Assembly: GCA_038316335.1 (NCBI GenBank)
Contig: JBBQAM010000016.1
Location: 1 to 64,000 of the forward strand
DNA length: 64,000 nucleotides
Direction: 5' to 3'
From: JALHST01 sp038316335
GTDB taxonomy: Bacteria > Bacteroidota > Bacteroidia > Flavobacteriales > Flavobacteriaceae
The notes under the pieces are model-generated. The model was not told the origin of the DNA. It made no database searches and saw only the letters and a list, made by a program, of their open reading frames with translations. Numbering within the stretch: the first letter of the stretch is position 1; each line of letters begins with the position of its first letter. Both the position numbers and the translations under genes were made by a program. Positions 53,715 to 62,043 of the stretch are shown in pieces.

Positions 53715-56700
53715 ATGCTTAAATGTAGCACCTTTTTGGTAGTATTGGTATGCCTGCTGGGCTGCCGATCCAAGGACCAAAAAAAGACGGCCGGGGTTGC
53801 CGATCAGCAACACGATTTTGTTGTTAAACAGGATGATCAGGTCATTCAGGTTTTTGGAAATGATGAAAACCTGGCCCTTATTACTGAAAATGTGCGCCCC
53901 GATTTTCGACCATATATCCATCCGATCCTGGCCCCCGGCACCACTTCGCAACTTACCCAATTTAGTCCGGGCCACCACAAACATCAAACGGGGCTTTATT
54001 GGGGATTTACCAGGGTAAACGGAACCGGAATCGATTCGGCAGCCTTAAAAAAATGGTTTTATGATAAAGACAAACCAGCAGAGATAAAGAAAAAGATCGG
54101 TCGCGATTTTTTCCATTATCCCGACGGGGATCATTGGCAAAAAGTGTCGGCAGAGGTGTTGATCGATCACGGTCCCGAAGTAAAATGGAAGACCGTATAC
54201 AACATGCTCGATGACCAAGGGAACCCCATTTTAAAAGAATCACAAACTTGGACCTTTACTGAAAAATCGGGGTATTATCTATTAAGCCTGGTTTGGCAAG
54301 GGGAGGCCCTTACCGATATTACGATCAATGAATTTGATTATGGAGGGTTGTTTTTGCGCATGCCGTGGAAGGAAGGCATCAAGGGACTCGTTGAAAATGC
54401 CGCCCGCCAGCGAAATGAAAAGGCCGAGGGGCAACGGGCGATGTGGGTGGATGCCGGAATGGAGATAGACGGACTTGATGATTGGGGCCATATTGCTATT
54501 TTTGACCATCCAGACAATGAAGGCTTTCCGCAGCCTTGGCGTGTCGATGACCAACTTGGAATCGGTCCCGTTCGTGCCAGATTGGGTGACTGGCATATAA
54601 AAAAAGGGGAAATTACCACCATTCAGCATCAAATTGTAGCCTATTCCGGTACATTGGATGCCATAAAAATGGATGATCTCTGGGGCGATTATGTGGGCGA
54701 CAAGGGGATGTACAATACGGCATCACTCTGGGACCTTGCTAAAAAGGAGGGGCGGGATGCCAAACTCTTAAGTCCGCAAGAAGCCGTAAAGGCGATGACG
54801 ATAAAAAAGGGGTATGCTGTAAATGCATTCGCCTCAGAACCTATGATTACGCAACCCATGGCCTTTTGCTGGGATGACAAAGGAAGAATGTGGATTGCCG
54901 AGAATCGGGATTATGAATCGCGGGGCAAGGGGTTTTCCAACTTTGGGGATAGCCGAATTTTAATTTTGGAGGATACCGATCACGATGGGGTGGCCGATTC
55001 AAAAAAAGTATTTTTGGAAGGAATTCCATTTCCATCGGCAATTGCAGTGGGTCATGGCGGCCTCTTCTTGGGCGCGCCTCCCAACTTACTTTTTGTGCCT
55101 GATACGAACCAGGATGACAAGGCCGATGAAGCGGATATTAAAGTGCTGTTGACGGGATGGGGCATACGGGATAGGCATGAGACGATCAATAGCCTGCACT
55201 GGGGTCCTGATGGCTGGCTCTATGGCCTTGAGGGTTTTGCTACGCCATCGGTCATTCGAAAGCCAAAAGGGAAAGGACGCATATACAGGCATCAGGAAGC
55301 ATTTCCGGAAGATTTGTTAGATGCCGAAGGAGTTGAAATGAACGGGGGTGTTTGGCGCTATCACCCCATAAAGGACCGTTTTGAAGCAGTGGCCCATGGT
55401 TTTAGCAATCCGTGGGGCATTGACTATGATTCAAAAGGACAATTGTTCATTACCGCCTGTGTTATCCCGCACTTGTTCCATGTGATACCCGGTGGCATTT
55501 ATCATCGCCAAGGGGGGCAGCATTTTAATCCGTATGTCTATGAGGATATCAAGACCATTGTAGATCATCGCCATCGATCGGCCCATGGTGGCGCAAGGAT
55601 CTACCAGTCAGATGCTTTCCCCCCAGACCAACAAGGGCGTATTTTTATGGCGAACATACACGAGCATGCCGTTTTATCTGACATTTTAACGCCCAACGGA
55701 TCGGGATTCACCGCCAGCCATGGGGAGGATTTTATGTTGGCCAACAATGCCCAATGGGTCGGATTCAGCATCGAAGTAGGCCCGGAAGGTGCACTCTATG
55801 TGCTTGATTGGCACGATGCCGACATCTGTGGGGGGGAAGTGCTCAACAAGGAGACCGGCAGGGTATATCGCATCATGCCTGAAAAATCATCGGCCGATAA
55901 TTGGCCCGGAAGATTTGACGATCTATCCAAAAAAAGCGATCAGGAACTCGTAGGATTGCAAAAAAGTAAAAGTAACTGGCATGCACAAAGAGCGCGGGTC
56001 ATTCTTCAATACAGGGCTTCGAAAAAACCCTTGGATCCGATAGCCATAACCACCTTAAATACCCTGTTACATGAAGAACCCAGCGAGGATTTGCGACTGC
56101 GTGCCTTGTGGACCCTCTACATTACTGGGAATCTCACTGAAGACCGGTTGGTCGGATTGTTAGCAGGTAAAGACGTTTATGTTCGGGGGTGGGCCCTCCA
56201 ATTTTTGGGCGAAGACCAGACTGCTTCGAAAAATGCTGTTGCGGCGATTGCCCAATTGGCCAAAAACGAGGCCTCGCCCATAGTGCGTCGTTATTTGGCG
56301 GGATTCCTACAAAGAATACCAGAAAATGATCGTTGGGATATTGCCGAATCCTTGGTGCAATTTGAAGCGGATGCGAACGATCCGAACATCCCTTTGATGC
56401 TCTGGTTCGGGATAGAACCCATTTTGGCGGCCCAGCCCACGCGCGCATTGCAATTGGCCCATAAAAGCAGGATCCCATCCATTGTACAAAAAATAGCAAG
56501 GCGCTTGGTGGATGCGAACCAAATGCCGATCCTTGTGGCCGAGTTAGGCCAAAGTTCAGATAGGCAATTAGACCTTCTCCAGGGTATGTTGGCAGGTTTG
56601 GAAGGTCGTTCCGATATTACAGAACCCTCCAATTGGAAAACGACCTATACCGTCCTACAATCAAATGGTCAACTATCGCCGATTTCAGAGGAAGTAGCGC

Positions 56701-57614
56701 AACATTTTGGCAATACCGAGATGGCTCTTAAAATGATGGGTATTATTGAAAATAACGCATCAACCGTACCACAGCAACAACAGGCAATAAAAAATCTTGC
56801 GTTGCACCAACGAAATGAACTGGTGGCGGTGCTGCCAAAATTATTAGACGACCCAAAGTTACGACTTGAAGCCATTAGGGCAGTTGCGGCCTATGATAAC
56901 GAAGCCTTGGGGCAGGATTTGTTCAATCGCTATCCGCGACTTTCGCCGTTGGAAAAGCAGGAGGCGATTCTTACGTTGGCGTCGCGCCCTACCTATGGAT
57001 GGATCGTTGCCCAGGCCCTCAAAGATAGAATGATACCTAGAAAAGACATTCCGGCCTATGTGGCCATGCAATTGAGACGGGTCGTGGGGAACGGTTTCGT
57101 TGAGATTTGGGGCCCAATTGACGATATCTCGGGCGATATACAAGGACAGTTTGGCAAATACCGGCGCTTATTGTCCGACCAAGCAGTCGCCAATGCCGAT
57201 GCCAATGCGGGAAAGGCCATTTTTCAACGTACCTGCGCAGTTTGCCATATGATCCATGGCGAGGGTGGCAATATCGGTCCCGATCTTACAGGTTCAAATA
57301 GGGGTAATACGGCCTATCTCTTAAATAATATACTCAATCCCAGTGGCGAAATTCAGGATGATTATAAATTAGTGGTCATTACCACACAAGATGGAAGAAC
57401 CTATAGTGGTACTATAATTTCCGAAAATGATAGGACGATACGGCTAAAAGTGGTCGGTCAAGACCCCATAACCGTGAATAAATCAAAAATACGGTCCCGG
57501 GAAGTGACCGAAAAATCAATGATGCCCGAAGGTTTGTTGAATACGTTGTCTGATACGGATGTTTTAAACCTAGTTGCCTATCTTAAAACCTTGGAACCTT
57601 CGGAAAATTTATGA
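53715..57614 (+). CDS. Large fusion: DUF6807 domain, dehydrogenase-like propeller, HEAT repeats and haem c
   Basis: A 1299-residue lipoprotein (LVCLLGC, Cys17). Residues about 55-330 match the DUF6807/PmoA-like domain (RPYIHPILAPGTTS, HKHQTGLYWG). Residues about 350-720 are a dehydrogenase-like beta-propeller (GPDGWLYGLEGF, GPEGALYVLDWHD). HEAT-like repeats follow to about 1130. The haem c site CAVCH is at 1174-1178, followed by the typical C-terminal beta domain. It is the last gene of the operon starting at 48054, 24 bp after the preceding gene. The substrate is unknown. Confidence 0.87.
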   Translation: MLKCSTFLVVLVCLLGCRSKDQKKTAGVADQQHDFVVKQDDQVIQVFGNDENLALITENVRPDFRPYIHPILAPGTTSQLTQFSPGHHKHQTGLYWGFTRVNGTGIDSAALKKWFYDKDKPAEIKKKIGRDFFHYPDGDHWQKVSAEVLIDHGPEVKWKTVYNMLDDQGNPILKESQTWTFTEKSGYYLLSLVWQGEALTDITINEFDYGGLFLRMPWKEGIKGLVENAARQRNEKAEGQRAMWVDAGMEIDGLDDWGHIAIFDHPDNEGFPQPWRVDDQLGIGPVRARLGDWHIKKGEITTIQHQIVAYSGTLDAIKMDDLWGDYVGDKGMYNTASLWDLAKKEGRDAKLLSPQEAVKAMTIKKGYAVNAFASEPMITQPMAFCWDDKGRMWIAENRDYESRGKGFSNFGDSRILILEDTDHDGVADSKKVFLEGIPFPSAIAVGHGGLFLGAPPNLLFVPDTNQDDKADEADIKVLLTGWGIRDRHETINSLHWGPDGWLYGLEGFATPSVIRKPKGKGRIYRHQEAFPEDLLDAEGVEMNGGVWRYHPIKDRFEAVAHGFSNPWGIDYDSKGQLFITACVIPHLFHVIPGGIYHRQGGQHFNPYVYEDIKTIVDHRHRSAHGGARIYQSDAFPPDQQGRIFMANIHEHAVLSDILTPNGSGFTASHGEDFMLANNAQWVGFSIEVGPEGALYVLDWHDADICGGEVLNKETGRVYRIMPEKSSADNWPGRFDDLSKKSDQELVGLQKSKSNWHAQRARVILQYRASKKPLDPIAITTLNTLLHEEPSEDLRLRALWTLYITGNLTEDRLVGLLAGKDVYVRGWALQFLGEDQTASKNAVAAIAQLAKNEASPIVRRYLAGFLQRIPENDRWDIAESLVQFEADANDPNIPLMLWFGIEPILAAQPTRALQLAHKSRIPSIVQKIARRLVDANQMPILVAELGQSSDRQLDLLQGMLAGLEGRSDITEPSNWKTTYTVLQSNGQLSPISEEVAQHFGNTEMALKMMGIIENNASTVPQQQQAIKNLALHQRNELVAVLPKLLDDPKLRLEAIRAVAAYDNEALGQDLFNRYPRLSPLEKQEAILTLASRPTYGWIVAQALKDRMIPRKDIPAYVAMQLRRVVGNGFVEIWGPIDDISGDIQGQFGKYRRLLSDQAVANADANAGKAIFQRTCAVCHMIHGEGGNIGPDLTGSNRGNTAYLLNNILNPSGEIQDDYKLVVITTQDGRTYSGTIISENDRTIRLKVVGQDPITVNKSKIRSREVTEKSMMPEGLLNTLSDTDVLNLVAYLKTLEPSENL

Positions 57615-57863
57615 TCGGCGCTAGATTCTATGATACGTGGCGCAATAGGGTAAGAAAACAATGGAGATAAACACATTTCTGACCGCGAAAAGTCTTTCGG
57701 AAAAAATCAGTAGCCTATAGCCTTATTGGGCGATAAGATTAAAAGTATTGCCCTGCAAATGGAAGTAAAGATCCTATTGACACTAGTATGCAAATGGTGT
57801 ATAATAGTACAAACGATTGGAAGCATTCTATAAAAATTATAACCTTTAAATGACTACTGAAAA

Positions 57864-58622
57864 ATGAAAAACAGCAAGAATGCACTCTTCATTTTACTTA
57901 TACTAATCAATGTAATTTGGAGCTTTGGGCAGTCACATGCGATTGATTCCTTGAACAATGCCAAAAATTTAAAATTTAAATACGAGTCCCTCATCATCCC
58001 CACCGTTTTAATAGGGTTTGGCGTAGTAGGTATTGAAAACGATGGCTTGAAGGCCTTGAATGCCGAAATAAAGGAGGAGGTTACCGAAAATATCGATGGC
58101 AGGTTCACCATAGACGATTTTTCACAATATGCACCCGCGCTAGCCGTATATGGTTTGAATGCACTGGGAATCGAAGGAAAAAATTCGTTTAAGGATAGAA
58201 CCCTTGTACTTGGAACCGCTTATTTGATTATGGGTACGACGGTTACGGGACTGAAAAAAATGACGCGAATTCAACGCCCTGATGGCTCTTCCTATGATTC
58301 CTTCCCTTCAGGGCATACGGCTACGGCGTTTATGGGTGCTGAATTCCTATGGCAGGAATACAAAGATGTCTCGATTTGGTATGGAATTTCAGGCTATTTG
58401 GTTGCCACGGGCACTGGTTTTTTTAGAATTTATAACGATCGGCATTGGTTGACCGATGTGGTCGCAGGGGCAGGTATCGGTATTCTAAGTACAAAAGTCG
58501 CGTATTGGTTGCAGCCGTATTTATCTAAAAAACTATTTAAAAATAAAAAGCAAAATAACGGTTTGGCCATGCCTTTTTACAATGGCAGGGAATACGGATT
58601 GAGTATTGCTATGACATTTTGA
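57864..58622 (+). CDS. PAP2-family phosphatase-like membrane protein
   Basis: A 252-residue exported or membrane protein with the phosphatidic acid phosphatase type 2 signature split as KKMTRIQRP, PSGHTATAF and RIYNDRHWLTDVVAG, which give the usual three catalytic blocks. A signal-like N-terminus (ALFILLILINVIWSFGQ) and several hydrophobic helices are present. It may act on lipid phosphates or undecaprenyl pyrophosphate. There is a 249-bp gap before it, so it may be independent of the dehydrogenase operon. Confidence 0.9.
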   Translation: MKNSKNALFILLILINVIWSFGQSHAIDSLNNAKNLKFKYESLIIPTVLIGFGVVGIENDGLKALNAEIKEEVTENIDGRFTIDDFSQYAPALAVYGLNALGIEGKNSFKDRTLVLGTAYLIMGTTVTGLKKMTRIQRPDGSSYDSFPSGHTATAFMGAEFLWQEYKDVSIWYGISGYLVATGTGFFRIYNDRHWLTDVVAGAGIGILSTKVAYWLQPYLSKKLFKNKKQNNGLAMPFYNGREYGLSIAMTF

Positions 58623-58740
58623 AATAAACGCTAGCAGTTAGAAAAGATGCAAAAGAAGAAAAAACGATCTTAAGAAATACAGGATATCACTATCTTGATA
58701 GACGTTTTGGAGCCTAATAAACCACATAACACAAACACGA

Positions 58741-59826
58741 ATGAAGAACCATGTTTTTATTATCATCCTAAGTATCGCACTGGTTACTTGCAAGCCTAAG
58801 GCGGAACAAGCTGCAAGCGTCGAACCAGATGTCGCCATGAACGAAGGGGCGATCAAAAAAATCGATATCCATTCACATTATCATTATTCACGGGCTTATA
58901 TGCCAGAATTGTTTAAAAAATGGAACATGCAAAGCGTATTGGTCGATGTTTACCATGAAGATTCTGTAGGCATCACCAGGAGTTGGGATTCTTATGCTTC
59001 ACTTGCCAAATCCGAACCAGGAATGTTCTACCTCTGTACTGCCATTATCGGAACCGGTATCGACGCACCTGATTATGCCGAAAGAACCATTAAACAATTA
59101 GACAAAGAAATCAATCAAGGTGCTCGCATGGTCAAAGTATGGAAAAATTTTGGGATGGTGACCAAAGATGCTTCCGGACACTATATTCAAATTGATGATC
59201 CACGATTGCAGCCTATCTGGGATTTTCTTAAAAACAAGGGTATTCCTGTAATAGCGCACATTGGGGAACCCGAACAGGCCTGGAGACCACTCGATCCCCA
59301 TAGCCCGCATTATGGGTATTACAAAAGTCATCCCCAGTACCATGCATACAATTTCCCTGAAATCCCTTCCTATGAAACGATAATTGCCGCTAGGGACCAC
59401 TGGATCGAAAAGAATCCGGATTTGAAAATAGTATGTGCCCACCTCGGTAGCATGTCGCATAATGTAGCTATGGTAGCCGAGCGTTTGGATAAATATCCCA
59501 ATATGTATGTTGAAACTGCTGCCCGGTTTGGAGATCTGGCGCGACAGGACAGTGATACCGTGAAGGCGTTCTTTGATCACTATCAAAATCGGATCATGTT
59601 CGGCACTGATTTCGGAAACGATGTTCCACAAGACCAATTAACAGCGGTAGAATTGGAAAAAGAACAAGCGGATTTAGATGCCGATTATCTTCTTTTGTGG
59701 AACTATTTGAGCGCGACCGACTCGGTGGAAGTTAGGGGGCAAAAAACGAGGGGCCTTGGTCTTGGCAAAGAGGTTCTTGAAAAGGTATACTATAACAATT
59801 TGGCCGATTTCCTAAAATTGAATTAG
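58741..59826 (+). CDS. Exported amidohydrolase-family lipoprotein
   Basis: A 361-residue lipoprotein (ALVTC, Cys17). It is a metal-dependent TIM-barrel hydrolase of the amidohydrolase_2 group: HSHYHY at the N-terminal metal site, KVWKNFG, VIAHIGEP, VCAHLGSM and the terminal GTDFGND aspartate. The group includes decarboxylases and sugar-lactone hydrolases. Being exported, it could open a sugar lactone outside the cytoplasm, but this is inference from context. It lies in the same direction as the D-lyxose isomerase, CBM9 and mutarotase genes. Confidence 0.86.
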   Translation: MKNHVFIIILSIALVTCKPKAEQAASVEPDVAMNEGAIKKIDIHSHYHYSRAYMPELFKKWNMQSVLVDVYHEDSVGITRSWDSYASLAKSEPGMFYLCTAIIGTGIDAPDYAERTIKQLDKEINQGARMVKVWKNFGMVTKDASGHYIQIDDPRLQPIWDFLKNKGIPVIAHIGEPEQAWRPLDPHSPHYGYYKSHPQYHAYNFPEIPSYETIIAARDHWIEKNPDLKIVCAHLGSMSHNVAMVAERLDKYPNMYVETAARFGDLARQDSDTVKAFFDHYQNRIMFGTDFGNDVPQDQLTAVELEKEQADLDADYLLLWNYLSATDSVEVRGQKTRGLGLGKEVLEKVYYNNLADFLKLN

Positions 59827-59922
59827 GGACTCGACCAGTAGTTCTAAACTAATAACTTATATGGGCAATATGCTCAAAACCTTTTGGAACCAAAAGTCGC
59901 TTGCCATTTTAAGTAACAAAGC

Positions 59923-60492
59923 ATGAAACGATCGGAAATCAATCAAGCACTTCGCGAAGCCAACGCTGGTTTTTTGGCCAATGGCTGGGCATTACCGCCG
60001 GAACCTAAGTGGGACATTACAGACTTTGGTTTGGGTGATTTCAAGAAGGCTGGCCTAGTGTTGATTAATTTGGCCGAAGAACCGGAATACTGCGAAAAAC
60101 TGATGTTCGCAAGAAAAAATCAAAGGACACCGGCACATATGCATCGGAAAAAGAAAGAAGACATCATCTGTAGAAGGGGGCAATTGGCAATACAAGTTTG
60201 GAATGATCCTCCTGAAAACCCCATTACCAAACCGGTTCAAATCAGAATCAATGGCCAATCCTCGACTATTAATTCTGGTGGAACCATCACGCTGCAAAGT
60301 GGGGAGCGTATTACCTTGTTCCCTGGTATCTATCATGAATTTTATCCGGAAAGTGATACTTGTATTATTGGCGAAGTTTCTACGGCCAATGACGATTTAA
60401 ACGATAATTTCTTTGTTAATCCAGATATTTCGAGATTTTCAGAGATAGTGGAAGATGAACCCGCACTTATAAAACTGGTGAGCGACCTATGA
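59923..60492 (+). CDS. D-lyxose ketol-isomerase-like cupin
   Basis: A 189-residue cupin sugar isomerase. The metal site shows AHMHRKKKEDIIC and, further on, YHEFYPES; the N-terminus NQALREANAGFLANGWALPP resembles YdaE-type D-lyxose isomerases, which interconvert D-lyxose with D-xylulose and may use D-mannose. The length is in range. It overlaps the next gene by 4 bp (ATGA). The natural substrate in this locus is not known. Confidence 0.88.
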   Translation: MKRSEINQALREANAGFLANGWALPPEPKWDITDFGLGDFKKAGLVLINLAEEPEYCEKLMFARKNQRTPAHMHRKKKEDIICRRGQLAIQVWNDPPENPITKPVQIRINGQSSTINSGGTITLQSGERITLFPGIYHEFYPESDTCIIGEVSTANDDLNDNFFVNPDISRFSEIVEDEPALIKLVSDL

Positions 60493-61268
60493 TGCACAAA
60501 GACGATTATCGATTTAGTTTGGGGAATGCACGTTCAAAAAGCGTCGTACTATTGTTTTTTTTATTTCTTATCGCTCTCTCACTTTCCGGGCAAACGCCTG
60601 AGCTTATTGCTAACTTTACCAAAACAGCCCCGATTATCGACGGGAGGCTCGACGACCCGGCCTGGTCCTCGGCCATGCCAATCATTTTAAAGGAAAATCA
60701 TTCGGGAACTGCTGTCGAAGACCTTCAATTGACGACCAAGGTCTTGCTATGCTATGATGAAGCTGCCATTTACATCGCCTTTGATTGTAATGATCCGGAT
60801 ATATGGACCACTTTTACCCATAGGGATGAACATTTATGGGAGGAAGAGGCGGTTGAGGTCTTCATTGATGTCGATGCTATTCCCGACAATTATTTGGAAA
60901 TCGAGGTCTCCCCGGCAAATACCTTATTTGACAGTTATATCGTAGATCCTAAGAAAATTGATGTACTTGAAACGTCGCGTCTCAATCTAACAGGCATCAG
61001 GACCGCGGTTCGGGTCAATGGCACACTGAACAAGCGCGATGACCGGGATACGTCATGGCAGGTGGAAATCGCCCTGCCTTATAGTGATTTGATAAATAGT
61101 TTGACACCGGAAATAAATTCGGACACCGAAATAAAGATCAATTTTTATAGATTAGACAGGAACATCGGAAAGGAACGTGCCGCTTATTCATGGTCACCAA
61201 CAGGAAAAAGTTTTCACGAGCCTTCGGTTTTTGGGATTTTGGTTTTAAAACGGATTGATCACGATTAA
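60489..61268 (+). CDS. Carbohydrate-binding family 9-like exported protein
   Basis: A 259-residue protein with a signal segment (SVVLLFFLFLIALSLSGQ) and a CBM9-like beta-sandwich domain beginning PIIDGRLDDPAWSSAMPI and containing EEAVEVFIDVDAIPDNYLEIEVSP. The family commonly stands alone in Bacteroidota polysaccharide loci. It probably binds a carbohydrate or assists an enzyme at the surface or in the periplasm. The start codon overlaps the stop of the isomerase gene, so translation is coupled. Confidence 0.82.
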   Translation: MMHKDDYRFSLGNARSKSVVLLFFLFLIALSLSGQTPELIANFTKTAPIIDGRLDDPAWSSAMPIILKENHSGTAVEDLQLTTKVLLCYDEAAIYIAFDCNDPDIWTTFTHRDEHLWEEEAVEVFIDVDAIPDNYLEIEVSPANTLFDSYIVDPKKIDVLETSRLNLTGIRTAVRVNGTLNKRDDRDTSWQVEIALPYSDLINSLTPEINSDTEIKINFYRLDRNIGKERAAYSWSPTGKSFHEPSVFGILVLKRIDHD

Positions 61269-61306
61269 AACATGATAACTATTGATTATAATTTAATAAT
61301 AAACCT

Positions 61307-61642
61307 ATGAAAAAGCATTGTTTGGCCTTGGATTTGAAGAATGACCCTGAGCTTATCAAGGCATATGACACCTATCACCAAAATGTTTGGCCCGAGGTCT
61401 TGGAAAGCTTACGGGATTCGGGAATTCATCATATGGATATTTATCGGTTAGGAAACCGCTTGTTTATGATTATTGAAGTGGTTGATTCCTTTTCTTTCGT
61501 CAGAAAAGCCGAGATGGATCTCAATAATAAGAAGGTGCAAGAATGGGAAAAGCTCATGTGGCAATATCAGCAAGCCCTACCCATGGCCAAACCTGGGGAA
61601 AAATGGCTTCCCATGGAAAAGGTATTTGAGTTTCAGGCTTAG
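61307..61642 (+). CDS. RhaM-type L-rhamnose/L-fucose mutarotase
   Basis: A 111-residue protein of the L-rhamnose mutarotase family (a dimeric alpha/beta fold, COG3254). The start CLALDLKNDPELIKAYDTYHQNVWPEVLESLRDSGI holds the catalytic His/Glu-type region, and a C-terminal KWLPMEKVFEFQ is conserved. The family interconverts anomers of L-rhamnose or, for relatives near fucose genes, L-fucose. With the GH29 fucosidase in the locus, L-fucose is more plausible. It is 38 bp after the CBM9 gene and is the last plus-strand gene before the repeat cluster. Confidence 0.9.
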   Translation: MKKHCLALDLKNDPELIKAYDTYHQNVWPEVLESLRDSGIHHMDIYRLGNRLFMIIEVVDSFSFVRKAEMDLNNKKVQEWEKLMWQYQQALPMAKPGEKWLPMEKVFEFQA

Positions 61643-61674
61643 ATTAAAAACTGAATTTCCAATTAGAACTAGCT

Positions 61675-62010
61675 CCTCCCTTTAGTCAAAGGGAGGTGGA
61701 CCCCCGCCTTTTTTGGCGGGGGGACGGAGGGATTGTGTTACAGGCCTTGCAATAATGTTTAATAGGAAGGCAAGTAGCAATAAAAGATATTTGGGTATCG
61801 AATCTCCCCGTCCCGCCTGTGGCGTGATACCCCTCTTTATCCAAAGAGGGGAGCAAGTAACAAAAGGGCGGAGGGTTTTGCAAAAAGGAACAAATCTCCC
61901 CTTTCTCGCACCTGCAGCGCGATTCATTCCCCTCTTCAACTGAAGAGGGGAGCTGGCACCGAATAGTCATTATGCCATGTTCCTCCCCGCGATAGCTATC
62001 GGGGGAGGGA
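61675..62010. repeat. Cluster of five G/C-rich hairpins (REP-like) between convergent genes
   Basis: No gene is supported here. Hairpins: CCTCCCTTT/AAAGGGAGG (61675-61696), CCCCCGCC/GGCGGGGG (61701-61722), CCCCTCTTT/AAAGAGGGG (61830-61851), CCCCTCTTC/GAAGAGGGG (61929-61950), and CCTCCCC...GGGGAGG around a CGATAGCTATCG palindrome (61982-62008). Tails ACGGAGGGAT recur after the second and fifth hairpins and GCGGAGGG after the third. This is a repeat-rich non-coding stretch that may also act as a terminator region. Confidence 0.75.
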
Positions 62011-62043
62011 ACGGAGGGATATGGAATTTTAGAACCACATCTA

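Noticed and set aside
61675..62010. CRISPR array
   Set aside because: The repeats are unequal hairpins without constant repeat length or spacers, and no cas genes are near.
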